A DNA stretch of 64,000 bases from Bin87 sp965204905 (GTDB lineage Bacteria; Chloroflexota; Dehalococcoidia; Lucifugimonadales; UBA3495), in NCBI GenBank assembly GCA_965204905.1, contig OZ242042.1, positions 124,001 to 188,000 of the forward strand, read 5' to 3'. Every line of letters begins with the position of its first letter. The stretch's first letter is position 1. Under the pieces are notes generated by a model that was given only the letters and a program-made list of their open reading frames with translations, made no database searches and was not told where the DNA came from. The translations under genes were made by a program, and so were the position numbers. Positions 8,954 to 17,140 of this stretch are shown here, in pieces.

Positions 8954-9028
8954 TGGAGCCCAAGGGCGGAATCGAACCGCCGACCCCGTTCTTACCAAGA
9001 ACGTGCTCTACCTCTGAGCTACTTGGGC
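8954..9028 (-). tRNA. tRNA-Thr (anticodon GGT), CCA encoded
   Basis: Minus strand: acceptor GCCCAAG pairs with CTTGGGC, anticodon stem CGTTC/GAACG encloses TTGGTAA (GGT), T arm GGCGG-TTCGATT-CCGCC. Discriminator is T and CCA is encoded. It is the tRNA nearest to tuf, like thrT in the tufB operon. Confidence 0.95.
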
Positions 9029-9060
9029 GTGGTATGTGGCGCTGGCGGTCTTTGGGTTTC

Positions 9061-9087
9061 CTGGATTCCCGCTTTCGCGGGAATGAC
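9061..9087. repeat. Palindromic repeat, family C, in a tRNA spacer
   Basis: CTGGATTCCCGCTTTCGCGGGAATGAC-type dyad between tRNA-Tyr and tRNA-Thr(GGT), the place where many bacteria have tRNA-Gly. Confidence 0.9.
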
Positions 9088-9097
9088 GATGTTCAAG

Positions 9098-9185
9098 TGG
9101 TGGAGGGGGCAGGATTCGAACCTGCGAAGCCCGTCAGGGCGCCAGATTTACAGTCTGGTGGCTTTAACCACTCACCCACCCCTCC
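9098..9185 (-). tRNA. tRNA-Tyr (anticodon GTA), CCA encoded
   Basis: 88 nt class II tRNA. Acceptor GGAGGGG pairs with CCCCTCC, anticodon stem/loop CAGA-CTGTAAA-TCTG centres on GTA, and a long variable arm (GCCCTGACGGGC) precedes the GCAGG-TTCGAAT-CCTGC T arm. ACCA 3' end is encoded. Confidence 0.95.
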
Positions 9186-9234
9186 ATGTTGGCGCTGTTT
9201 AATTCTCCAATATGTTTCAGAGATCCGTTGAAAG

Positions 9235-9307
9235 AGCCCCAGAGGGGACTCGAACCCCTAACCTGCCGATTACAAATCGGCTGCGCTGCCAATTGCGCCA
9301 CCGGGGC
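9235..9307 (-). tRNA. tRNA-Thr (anticodon TGT)
   Basis: 73 nt. Acceptor GCCCCGG pairs with CTGGGGC with one G-T pair; anticodon stem GCCGA/TCGGC encloses TTTGTAA (TGT); T arm AGGGG-TTCGAGT-CCCCT. No CCA is encoded. First tRNA of the cluster, corresponding to thrU. Confidence 0.95.
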
Positions 9308-9355
9308 GCGATTTTCAACGGTGACCGGGGCGGGAAAAACTTCACGCCGTAACCT

Positions 9356-9382
9356 AAAAATGGCCCCGACAGGTCCGGGGCC
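9356..9382 (-). terminator. Intrinsic terminator or attenuator before the tRNA-tuf operon
   Basis: On the minus strand GGCCCCGG-ACCTGT-CGGGGCC forms a strong hairpin followed by ATTTTT. It lies between the promoter at 9409-9437 and tRNA-Thr(TGT), so it may end read-through from the upstream Uma2 gene, attenuate the operon, or both. Confidence 0.65.
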
Positions 9383-9408
9383 ATCCGGTTTTCGTCAGTC
9401 GGCTTAAC

Positions 9409-9437
9409 AGGTTACGGAACGCCCGCAAAATTGTCAA
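9409..9437 (-). promoter_or_regulatory. Sigma70-type promoter of the tRNA-tuf-ribosomal operon
   Basis: Minus strand TTGACA (9437-9432, perfect -35), 17-bp spacer, then TAACCT (9414-9409, 4 of 6 for -10). A 9-bp inverted repeat CCGTAACCT / AGGTTACGG has one arm over this -10 and the other at 9347-9355. Confidence 0.7.
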
Positions 9438-9483
9438 TAGTCGCAGCCGCGCTTTGGCCCGACCTTTGGTCGCCGGCGGCGGT

Positions 9484-10275
9484 TCACTCGCCGCGCAGTT
9501 GTTGCAGTTGCGCTTCCAGTTCACGCACCCGCGCCTCGGCTTTCTCCCGCGCCGCCTGCTCTTGCATCCGCGCCGCCCGCTCTTGCTCTCGCGCCGTCTG
9601 TTCCAACATTCGCGCTGACTGTTCCCGGTCCGCCCGCTCCCGCTCGTCCTCCAGCGTGGCGATGCGCCGGCCCGTCGCCGGATCGTGCAATACCAACGTG
9701 CCGGCCTCCCAGCGCAGATACAGATTCAACGCCGCGCTGTGTCCCTGCAACACGCCGTCCGCCAACTCCTCGATGTCAATGGCCTCGTATCGCCCATCCA
9801 CCAGCCGATCCCCGGCCAGCCGCGCCCCGTGATACTGCCCAGTTTCGTCAAACCGCCAGTATTCAAGAATGCCCAGCCCTTCGTAAGCCTCCCGCTTCTC
9901 CCCAACGTCAGCATTCCCGGTATGTCGCGACGCGATCTCCAGCACGAAGTCCGGCGGCTTGCGCTGCTCGTCGATGATGTAGCCGTTGCTAGCTTCGTAG
10001 AGGGCCGGGTCAACGTCGAAGGCCACCAGCAGATCCGGGTAGTGGCTGCCGGCCATGTTCCGGGTGGGCAGAACCACTACGTACCGCTCGCCGGTTACCA
10101 GCGTTGTTGCCGGGTTTCCCAAGTGGTCCGCCAAGAGGTAGGCGTTGCCGTTGCTGGCGAGATGCTTGAAGCTGGTCATGTCGTCAGGATGCTTCTCCGG
10201 CGGGTCCGGCAGACGGAAACGGCCCGGCTCCGCTGGCGTCTTCACGTGGGTAGTATTGACGTTGGCGGTAGTCAT
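9484..10275 (-). CDS. Uma2 family (DUF820) putative endonuclease with coiled-coil tail
   Basis: 263 aa from MTTANVNTTH, chosen for GGAGAGCAGC before the ATG. It shows SHYPDLLVAFDV (conserved Asp), FVLEIASRHTGNADVGEKREAYEGLGILEYW split over about residues 125-155, and a long Arg/Glu/Gln heptad region (about 205-263) rich in AAREQERAARMQEQ. The layout matches the Uma2 gene at 1.2 kb, including the shared ending R.LEAQL. Role unknown. It lies upstream of the tRNA-tuf promoter on the same strand. Confidence 0.88.
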   Translation of the reverse strand: MTTANVNTTHVKTPAEPGRFRLPDPPEKHPDDMTSFKHLASNGNAYLLADHLGNPATTLVTGERYVVVLPTRNMAGSHYPDLLVAFDVDPALYEASNGYIIDEQRKPPDFVLEIASRHTGNADVGEKREAYEGLGILEYWRFDETGQYHGARLAGDRLVDGRYEAIDIEELADGVLQGHSAALNLYLRWEAGTLVLHDPATGRRIATLEDERERADREQSARMLEQTAREQERAARMQEQAAREKAEARVRELEAQLQQLRGE

Positions 10276-10847
10276 GCTGCTCTCCTTCCCGCGGCTCGGC
10301 CAACCAATCAGGCGGCCAGTCCGACGGCCGCCATTATACCCGACGCCAAACCCACTCGCCGCCGCCAACCCACGTGGGTCGGAGCCCCGTAGCGTTCCAT
10401 TTTGGGCGGTTCAATCTCCCGTCATTCCGCCCAGCCATCCGTCATTCCCTCGAAAGCCGGAATCCAGTGGACAGCCGCCGCAACGCCCCGCCCCTTTCGG
10501 CCATTGCTCTGCGACCTCCCTACGCCGCCACCCCCATCTCCCGCTCATAGCCCTACTCAAATGACAGAAAACGAGCGGAAATGAGCGGGATTTCTCAAAA
10601 TCGCCACCATCCCGCACCCCCATCGTCATCCCCGCACCTCCACCGTCATTCCCGCGAAAGAACGTCACCCCGTACTTGATACGGGGCGGGAATCCAGATC
10701 TCAGAGGCAATCCCATGGCCATCTCCCAACTCCGCCGCCGGCCCGCCTCAACTGGCAAGTCGCTGCGGTATGGCCTATACTGCCGCCCAATCTACGGGAC
10801 AATCCGGGGGATAAGGTTTGCAGCGCGGGTTCGCTGCGGAGGTTGAT
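10276..10847. other. Non-coding region with degenerate repeats
   Basis: 572 bp between the Uma2 gene and ggt. A minus-strand TATAAT at 10334-10339 may be the Uma2 -10 box. It carries family C-like dyads at 10441-10467 and, in broken form, 10632-10695, and a relic of the cassette found at 16.5-17.5 kb. I see no gene. Confidence 0.7.
10570..10745 (+). pseudogene. Relic of the HTH / small-protein cassette
   Basis: GAGCGGAAATGAGCGGG (10573-10589) matches the sequence at 16652 inside the HTH gene, and CCCGTACTTGATACGGGG..GGCAATCCCATGGCCATCTCCCAACTCCGCCGCCG at 10665-10740, given here in pieces, matches 17091-17165 where the 110-aa gene begins. Codons from 10714 read MAISQLRRR against MTISQIRRR in the intact gene, then diverge. 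Confidence 0.55.
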
Positions 10848-12617
10848 ATGGCCATTGGTTTGAGGAGTTACCGCCCATTGGTGGGCGGTGTTACCCACAT
10901 GGTGAGCACCGGGCATTACCTGGCCACGGCGGCCGGCTATCGCATCCTGGAGCAGGGCGGCAACGCCATCGACGCCGGCGTGGCCGCCGGCATCGTGATT
11001 AACGTCACGCTGCCCCAGTACACCAGCTTCGCCGGCGTCGCGCCCATCATCATCCACCACGCGGGAACCGGCGAGACCCGCGAAATCAGCGGGCTGGGCC
11101 GGTGGCCGGCCGAGGCGTCCATCGACTACTTCCACCGGGAACACGGCGGCGACATGCCCCACGGCGTGATGCGCACCGTTACACCCGCCGCGCCCGACGC
11201 CTGGATCACGTCGCTGATCCGCTACGGCACCATGACCTTTGAGCAGGTGGTAACGCCCGCGCTGGAAATCGCCGAAGGCGGCTTCCCCATACCGGCCACC
11301 CTGCACCGCGCCCTGGTCAGCAGCGGCGATAACATCATCCTGGACGAGGGCGACACCAGCCAGTGGACCAGCACCATGCAGATTTTCTACCCTGGTGGCC
11401 AGGCCCTGGGCATCGGCGACCTGCTGGTCCAGTCCGACCTCGCGCGCACGTTCCGCCGCATGATCCGCGCCGAGCAGTCCATCAACGGCCAGGGCCGCGA
11501 GGCCGGCCTGCGCGCCGCCCGCGACCTGTTCTACAAGGGCGACATCGCCGAGGAGATGGTCTCGTTCATCCGCAGCCAGGGCGGCTGGCTGTCCATGCAG
11601 GACCTCGCCGACTTCTCCGTGGGCGTCGATGAGCCGCCGGTGATCGACTACCGGAACTCGGCGGGCGACAACATCGACGTGTATGCCTGCGGCCCGTGGT
11701 GCCAGGGCCCCATGAACCTCCACGCGCTCCGCATCCTGGAAGGCTGCGGCCTGCCGGGCATGGGACACAACTCCGCCGAGTACATCCACACCGTGCTGGA
11801 AGCCCTGAAGCTGGCATTTGCCGACCGCCACGCCTACTACGGCGACCCCGACTTTGTGGACGTCCCCATGGCCGGCCTGCTCTCCCGTGAGTACGCCGAG
11901 ATTCGCCGGCGCGAGATTGACCCGCACCGCGCCAATCCCGAAATGCCGGCCGCCGGCGACCCGTGGGCGCACCAAAAGGGCGGCGCGCGCTACGGCGCCA
12001 AACAGCCGGAACCTGTGGCCGGCCCGCTGTCCGCGGACACGTCCTACATCTGCGCCGTTGACCGCTGGGGCAACGCCTTCTCCGCCACGCCCAGCGACGG
12101 CTTCGGCGGCGCGCCCATCGTGCCGGGCCTGGGATTCATGGTGTCGGCGCGCGGCGCCCAGAGCTGGCTGGATGAGGATCACCCGTGTAGCCTGGAGCCG
12201 GGCAAGCGTCCCCGTTTGACGCCCAATCCGGCGATGGCCTTCAAGGACGGCAAGCCCTGGCTGCCCTTCGGCACTCCGGGCGGCGACGTGCAGCCCCAGT
12301 CCATGGTGCAGTTGTTCCTCAACGTGGCCGAGTTCGGCATGGACGTGCAGCAAGCCATCGAAGCCCCCCGCGCATCGACGTGGAGCTTTCCCAACTCATT
12401 CTGGCCCCACGCCTATCGCCCCGGCCTGGTCGGCGTGGAGTCGCGCATCGACCCGTCGGTGGTGGACGACCTGCGCAAGCGCGGCCACGACGTGGACGTG
12501 TGGAACGAGTGGACTCCGCGCATGGGTTCCCTGTGCGCCATCGAGGTTGACCGGGAACGCGGTACTCTATCCGGCGGCGCAGACCTCCGCCGCGACGGTT
12601 ACGCCATGGGTCGGTAG
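10848..12617 (+). CDS. Gamma-glutamyltransferase family protein
   Basis: 589 aa starting MAIGLRSYRP after CGGAGG; an upstream TTG is less likely. It shows HYLATAAGYRILEQGGNAIDA, the N-terminal family signature, and the self-cleavage/nucleophile region with DTSYICAVDRWGNAFSATPS, where Thr398 is the expected N-terminal nucleophile of the small subunit. Family enzymes transfer gamma-glutamyl groups from glutathione or hydrolyse related amides. I see no clear signal peptide. The MFS transporter 66 bp downstream may share its transcript and move a product or substrate. Substrate is uncertain because many such proteins are not true glutathione enzymes. Confidence 0.93.
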   Translation: MAIGLRSYRPLVGGVTHMVSTGHYLATAAGYRILEQGGNAIDAGVAAGIVINVTLPQYTSFAGVAPIIIHHAGTGETREISGLGRWPAEASIDYFHREHGGDMPHGVMRTVTPAAPDAWITSLIRYGTMTFEQVVTPALEIAEGGFPIPATLHRALVSSGDNIILDEGDTSQWTSTMQIFYPGGQALGIGDLLVQSDLARTFRRMIRAEQSINGQGREAGLRAARDLFYKGDIAEEMVSFIRSQGGWLSMQDLADFSVGVDEPPVIDYRNSAGDNIDVYACGPWCQGPMNLHALRILEGCGLPGMGHNSAEYIHTVLEALKLAFADRHAYYGDPDFVDVPMAGLLSREYAEIRRREIDPHRANPEMPAAGDPWAHQKGGARYGAKQPEPVAGPLSADTSYICAVDRWGNAFSATPSDGFGGAPIVPGLGFMVSARGAQSWLDEDHPCSLEPGKRPRLTPNPAMAFKDGKPWLPFGTPGGDVQPQSMVQLFLNVAEFGMDVQQAIEAPRASTWSFPNSFWPHAYRPGLVGVESRIDPSVVDDLRKRGHDVDVWNEWTPRMGSLCAIEVDRERGTLSGGADLRRDGYAMGR

Positions 12618-12643
12618 CGCGGCCCGACGGCGACGGCATCATC

Positions 12644-12667
12644 AGGGGCGGCCCATGGGTCGCCCCT
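12644..12667. repeat. Palindromic repeat, family B (AGGGGCGGCCCATGGGTCGCCCCT)
   Basis: Imperfect dyad between ggt and the MFS gene. Relatives at 17498, 56458, 56501 and 60404. Confidence 0.75.
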
Positions 12668-12683
12668 ACGTTATGAGCGTATC

Positions 12684-13892
12684 TTGGAGGTCAGGATTAA
12701 CAAGGCGTGGTTCTACGCGGTGCTGGCGTTCGCCGTATTCGGCACGCAGAACGCGGTGATGATGGTCCCGCCGCTGCTGGTGGAAGTGGCGACGGACCTC
12801 GAAATCTCGGTGGCCGTGGCGGGTCAGATGGCGACCGCCACGTTCGCGGCCTGGGCGGTCGCCGTGCTGACCGTTGGCCCGCTTTCCGATTCCTTCGGCC
12901 GGAGGCCGGTGGCGTTGACCGGCATGGCGCTGACGCTGATTTCTGTAGTGGCGTCGGCTTTCGCGCCCAACATCGAGACGCTGCTGGCGTTGAGGTTCCT
13001 GACCGGATTCGGCGGGGGAACCCTGCCCCCCAACGCGGTGGGGTTGCTGTCAGACGTGATCTCGCCGGCGCGGAGAGCGCAGGCGGTGAGCGGGATGCTG
13101 GCCATCAACGGCGTGGCGGCGGCGGTCAGCGCGCCGCTGGCCGCGTTGCTGGCGGACGCGGGCAACACCCTGTTGGACGGGTCGGGCGGTTGGCGAATTG
13201 CCTTCCTGGTGGGCGGGCTGCTGCTGGCGACGGCGTTCACGGCCAGCTGGGTGTGGTTCCCGCGCGAACGCGGGGATCGCGTCCGCAACTGGGAGTTCCT
13301 CTCACGATACCGCGCGCTGATCTCACGGCGATATTTCCGCGTGGCGGTGCCGGTGGGCATTTCGCAGCGGATCGCCTACTGGAGTATGACCAGTTTCTTC
13401 GCGGCGTATCTGATCAACACGTACAACCTGGACGTGGGATTCGCCGCCCTGCCGCTGGGAATAGTGGCGTCGGCGCAGGTGGTGGGCAGCTACTGCGCGG
13501 CGTTTGTCGCCACCAGCCGGCGCCGCGCCGTTCTGATTGCCGGCATATCGGTGGCGGGAGGAGCGCTGGGGTTGGTGAGCTTCGGGTTCCACCTTGGACT
13601 CTGGACGACGGTGGCAGTGGCGATGGTGAGCAGCGGCCTGCTCAGCGTGCCGATTCCGGCCTTGGTGTCGATCAGCACGGAGTACTCCGGCGAATCCAAG
13701 GCAACAGGAGCCAGCCTGATGGGGTTGAGCAACCAGTCCGGGGGCATATTGGGCGCCGGCATCTCCGGGGCAATCCTGGCAAGTTCAGGATACGCAGGAA
13801 TCGGATACCTGCTGCTGGGCGCAAGCGCAGTGAGCGCAACGCTGACCAGCCTATTCGGCAAGCAATTCGGAGAGGTAGCCGGCCGAACCTAA
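12684..13892 (+). CDS. MFS transporter
   Basis: 402 aa with about 12 predicted membrane helices. Loop 2-3 carries GPLSDSFGRRPVAL (about residues 66-79), the classic MFS motif A, and GGFGGGTLPPNAVGLLSD is typical of drug/metabolite antiporters. A TTG at 12684 gives the longest frame, but GGAGG lies at 12686-12690 inside it, so translation may begin a few codons later. Being next to a gamma-glutamyltransferase suggests peptide or amino-acid derivative transport, which is inference. Confidence 0.9.
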   Translation: MEVRINKAWFYAVLAFAVFGTQNAVMMVPPLLVEVATDLEISVAVAGQMATATFAAWAVAVLTVGPLSDSFGRRPVALTGMALTLISVVASAFAPNIETLLALRFLTGFGGGTLPPNAVGLLSDVISPARRAQAVSGMLAINGVAAAVSAPLAALLADAGNTLLDGSGGWRIAFLVGGLLLATAFTASWVWFPRERGDRVRNWEFLSRYRALISRRYFRVAVPVGISQRIAYWSMTSFFAAYLINTYNLDVGFAALPLGIVASAQVVGSYCAAFVATSRRRAVLIAGISVAGGALGLVSFGFHLGLWTTVAVAMVSSGLLSVPIPALVSISTEYSGESKATGASLMGLSNQSGGILGAGISGAILASSGYAGIGYLLLGASAVSATLTSLFGKQFGEVAGRT

Positions 13893-13935
13893 CCGCTGCC
13901 TACGATTATTCCCGTCATCCCCGCATCCTACTCCC

Positions 13936-13962
13936 GTCATTCCCGCGAAAGCGGGAATCCAG
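13936..13962. repeat. Palindromic repeat, family C
   Basis: GTCATTCCCGCGAAAGCGGGAATCCAG-type dyad with a short AT-poor flank, downstream of the MFS gene. Confidence 0.9.
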
Positions 13963-14056
13963 TGGACGGCCAGCGCAACGGCCCGGCCCTGAATCAGCGA
14001 GGCAGCGTCCAACTCTAACGAGTGGACGTAGTTACGCCTGACCTACTTTTCTGTGG

Positions 14057-14245
14057 CTATTCGGCTTCTCGCCCGTCTTTTTCCTCATCATTGTTCGCCG
14101 GCATTGAGCTGGCATGGTCAACGCTTGACTCCGCCGGCGGTTTCGGCGGCTTAGCCGGCTCCAATGCGCTTTCGAACATGATCGAGGTAATCCCATAGAC
14201 AAGCCCCTTCGGCAGAGGCTTATCACGTCGGTATCTGAACGACAT
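14057..14245 (-). CDS. Small hypothetical protein
   Basis: 62 aa from MSFRYRRDKPLPKGL. The ATG is preceded by AGGGAGGTG with 4-nt spacing, one of the best ribosome-binding sites in the window, which supports a real gene. The N half is basic and hydrophobic (LVYGITSIMFESALE), the C half is Pro/Ser/Asp/Glu-rich and probably disordered. No family recognised. It follows the 138-aa hypothetical gene by 82 bp on the same strand. Confidence 0.6.
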   Translation of the reverse strand: MSFRYRRDKPLPKGLVYGITSIMFESALEPAKPPKPPAESSVDHASSMPANNDEEKDGREAE

Positions 14246-14327
14246 TTCGCACCTCCCTCTCGATTCCGTGCTGGCATCGCGCAATCCAGCACAGCGGCGA
14301 ACCTTCCGAATTATGTAAGAGCTAACA

Positions 14328-14744
14328 TCAGTTGCGTTCAGAGAGGAAACCAAGCGGTGGCGGTGGCTTACTTTCACCTGTAGCTGCCGGTTTCTGATGA
14401 AGCCACAATTTCCATTGGTGGGGTCTACGCTCAGAAACACGGACTTGCCCGTCATTGAATGTTCTTGTTTCAAAGGCTGGATGGTGTTCCCATTGGAGAA
14501 TCGTCACTGTAATTGACACTCCGCTTTCCTCTCCCTCACCTACCCATTCAACATCATCGCCTGCGATGAAACCGGGCCCCTGCATAAAACGCAAGGCTTG
14601 TTTTTCGTGATCGAAAAGCCCTTCGCAACTGCCCTCCATCTCAAAGACGGTCCCATCGGCCCTTTGCGTCCAGAATAGGGAGGCAAGATTGAGGCCTAAA
14701 TGGTTGAGGTCTAGCCAATCCCCCTTTTTTGATGCAAGAATCAT
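14328..14744 (-). CDS. Hypothetical protein, 138 aa
   Basis: Starts MILASKKGDWLDLNHLGLN at an ATG with GGAGATACACG upstream. Composition is AT-richer than its neighbours and includes many Trp, Glu and Gly residues; a central stretch alternates as beta-strands (GVSITVTILQWE), hinting at a small beta-rich fold. No signal peptide, membrane helix or known motif. Its composition and position beside a methyltransferase-HNH gene suggest acquired accessory DNA. Confidence 0.6.
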   Translation of the reverse strand: MILASKKGDWLDLNHLGLNLASLFWTQRADGTVFEMEGSCEGLFDHEKQALRFMQGPGFIAGDDVEWVGEGEESGVSITVTILQWEHHPAFETRTFNDGQVRVSERRPHQWKLWLHQKPAATGESKPPPPLGFLSERN

Positions 14745-14860
14745 CGTGTATCTCCAGTTCCAGATTGCCCAGCATCATATCGGAATTTTGACCCCCATCG
14801 CCAGCCTGTTTCTAGGCTGAGGTACTCGTGATGCTCATTGCCAACTGGTCTCCAGGTGCC

Positions 14861-16360
14861 TCACGCCGCCATCCCCATCTCCCGCAGCCGCGCCACCAGG
14901 TACTCCTGCGACCTGTCCCCCTTCACCCGGTTGCAGTGCGCGCACAGCAGTTGCAGGTTGTCGATGTGGTCGCCGCCGCCGTGGGAGCGTGGGATGATAT
15001 GGTCAACTTCAAGGATACGGAAAGGGAACTCGCTGCGGCAGCCGTTACACCGCCCTTCCTGCTGCCCAAACAGCACGTGCTTGTTCTGCCGATACGGAAT
15101 CGGCGCGTCAATGTCCGTCCGCCGGGGAATATCCGTCCGCGCCGTCACCAGCCGGTTGTGAAACAGCTCCCCCATGGTCTGCTGCAACCGCATATTGACC
15201 AGTTCAACGGCTTTGGGCGATATGTCAATGCCAACCCAACGCCGACCCAGGTTCTCGGCGGCCACGCACGCGGTAGCACACCCACAGAACGGGTCCAGCA
15301 CCACGTCGCCTTCGTCGGACGACGCCTTGATGATGCGCTCCAAAAGCGCGATTGGCTTCTGTGTGGGGTAACCGGTGCGTTCCCGCTTATCTCTGGGTGG
15401 TATCCAACGTACATCCTCATCTATGCCCGCATCCGTGCCATAGAGGCAGCCTTTGGTGTACGGCTGGAATGCCCAAATGTCCTGTAGGAGTTGACCGGGG
15501 CTTCGATCAAGATACTGTCGATAAGTCGGCAAACTCTGCCCCGGGGTCTCTGGCAGGTCAATCAAGCCCAACTCATAGAGAGCATCCAATTTTTCGTGTT
15601 GGGGTAGATTAGGATCTATTCCAAAAGCTAAAACCAATTCTCTGGGAATGGCCCAATGCCGACCTGCCAAAGTCGGGTCAAACCCACGCCACGGCTCCCC
15701 GCTCTTGCCGTTCCGGGTTCCTGACCCGTGGATGGAATTTGTCCAGTATTGGCCGTTCTCGTCTTGCCGCTTGAAGTAGGTTTCTACATGGCCTTTCATG
15801 TACGGCGCGTATATGGCTCGATGCTTGTACTCACCAGATTTTGCGTAGAACAGTATGTCGTCGTGGATTGGGCCGAAACGGTCGGCTGAGTTGTGTGCAC
15901 CGGTCCTTCGCCAGATAATCTCGTTTCTGAAATTCCCGGCTCCAAAAATTGAGTCCATTAGCAGCTTCAGGTAGTGATGGGCAGTCGGGTCGCAGTGCAG
16001 GTAGATGCTGCCAGTCTCTTTCAGCACACGGCGCATTTCCAGCAGCCGCACCGCCATCATGCACAGGTACGATTGCATCCCCTTGCCATGCGTCAGACCC
16101 GCCGTCTGCAATACCTGGTACATCGCCGGCTGTTCGTCGGCGATCAACCCCATCCACGCTACGTCCAAATCCGACAGCGTCCAGGTGTCCTTGAAGGCGG
16201 CGCCGGCCGCAGCGCTACCCACGGGCGCGGCGTAGTCTTGGTTCGAGTTGAACGGCGGGTCCAGGTAGATCAGGTCAACACAGTCGGAGTTGATACCCCG
16301 CAGGATATCCAGGTTGTCGCCCGTCCAGACGGTCTTGTCGGCAAAGTTCGGCGTCGTCAT
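14861..16360 (-). CDS. DNA methyltransferase (beta class) fused to C-terminal HNH domain
   Basis: 499 aa. Motif IV DPPF at residues 34-37 precedes motif I DPFCGCAT at 356-363, the beta-class order of N6-adenine or N4-cytosine methylases; YPTQKP sits just before it. After about residue 420 comes an HNH module: CNGC (438-441), VDHIIPRSHGGG (core DH at 453-454) and CAHCN (473-477). Known stand-alone beta methylases end near residue 420, so HNH is an added domain. It may be a self-contained restriction-modification or nicking enzyme, or the HNH may read modified DNA. No separate restriction gene lies next to it. Confidence 0.9.
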   Translation of the reverse strand: MTTPNFADKTVWTGDNLDILRGINSDCVDLIYLDPPFNSNQDYAAPVGSAAAGAAFKDTWTLSDLDVAWMGLIADEQPAMYQVLQTAGLTHGKGMQSYLCMMAVRLLEMRRVLKETGSIYLHCDPTAHHYLKLLMDSIFGAGNFRNEIIWRRTGAHNSADRFGPIHDDILFYAKSGEYKHRAIYAPYMKGHVETYFKRQDENGQYWTNSIHGSGTRNGKSGEPWRGFDPTLAGRHWAIPRELVLAFGIDPNLPQHEKLDALYELGLIDLPETPGQSLPTYRQYLDRSPGQLLQDIWAFQPYTKGCLYGTDAGIDEDVRWIPPRDKRERTGYPTQKPIALLERIIKASSDEGDVVLDPFCGCATACVAAENLGRRWVGIDISPKAVELVNMRLQQTMGELFHNRLVTARTDIPRRTDIDAPIPYRQNKHVLFGQQEGRCNGCRSEFPFRILEVDHIIPRSHGGGDHIDNLQLLCAHCNRVKGDRSQEYLVARLREMGMAA

Positions 16361-16512
16361 AGCCCAATTTTAGCACGGATGCCCAGCCCTCAGTCCTGAT
16401 CCGGTGGACGACAATCCATGACACTTCACCCCTTGCCCGTACTATCTACCCGTCCGTACCATATTATCCAGTACCCCAAAATCCAACCGCCACCCAGGCC
16501 GCGAGCCGTGCC

Positions 16513-17055
16513 ATGCCCACGTCCCAACACCGCAAAAATCGCTCCCCCAAACCCGCCCATCTCCCCGCCAAAATCACCGATAACGCCCTCAACCCGCTTC
16601 TCCCGGCGCCCATTCAACCCCCCGACCCGCCCAGTGTCCTGCCTGAATTAGCGGAAATGAGCGGAAGTGAGCGGGAAATCGACCTTTCCGCCCTTTCGCC
16701 ACGCCAGCAGGCTGCCTTGCCCATCGTCGCCTGCTTCCCCACCATCGTCCAGGCCGCCCGCGCTGCCGGTGTCGGCGAGTCCACTCTGCGCCGCTGGCTC
16801 ACCGACACCGCCTTCAGCGGTTGCCTTGCCGAACTCCGCCGCCGATCCGCCAACATCGCCCGCCAGAAACTCCTGGAACTTACCCCGCTCTGCGTCTCCG
16901 TTCTCGCGGACGCCATGCGCCACTCCGACCCGGCCATCCGTCTCCGCGCCGTCAACTACGCCCTGTCCTTCAACCTCCGCGCCGCCGAACTCGAAAACCT
17001 CCGCTCCGACCTGAACACCCTCGAAACCGCCATCAACCTCCTCCAACAACCCTGA
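16513..17055 (+). CDS. Helix-turn-helix protein, phage terminase-small-subunit-like
   Basis: 180 aa. After a Pro-rich N-terminal 50 residues, LSPRQQAALPIVACFPTIVQ leads into AARAAGVGESTLRRWLTD, a helix-turn-helix of the type in phBC6A51-like and terminase small-subunit proteins (about residues 62-105). The rest is helical with a C-terminal coiled coil. Such proteins bind DNA; no portal or large terminase is nearby, so a phage role is unsupported. It is followed by a 110-aa gene, and the pair left a relic at 10.6-10.7 kb. Confidence 0.75.
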   Translation: MPTSQHRKNRSPKPAHLPAKITDNALNPLLPAPIQPPDPPSVLPELAEMSGSEREIDLSALSPRQQAALPIVACFPTIVQAARAAGVGESTLRRWLTDTAFSGCLAELRRRSANIARQKLLELTPLCVSVLADAMRHSDPAIRLRAVNYALSFNLRAAELENLRSDLNTLETAINLLQQP

Positions 17056-17080
17056 TCCGTACCCACTTCTCGCACTTTGT

Positions 17081-17117
17081 CATTGCGAGCCCGTACTTGA
17101 TACGGGGGTGGCAATCC
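17081..17117. repeat. Repeat, family F (CATTGCGAG..GCAATCCCG)
   Basis: Inverted dyad with inner CCCGTACTTGATACGGG, between the two cassette genes. A fuller member is at 57408-57497 and the inner part recurs at 10666. Confidence 0.7.
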
Positions 17118-17140
17118 CGTCGCCGAAAGGAAGTACTCCC

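Noticed and set aside
10701..12353. 550-codon minus-strand frame
   Set aside because: Shadow of the gamma-glutamyltransferase gene, whose nucleophile and family signatures are clear on the plus strand.
12707..14041. 444-codon plus-strand frame overlapping the MFS gene
   Set aside because: Out-of-frame reading with Gly/Arg-rich composition; the MFS frame has motif A and membrane helices.
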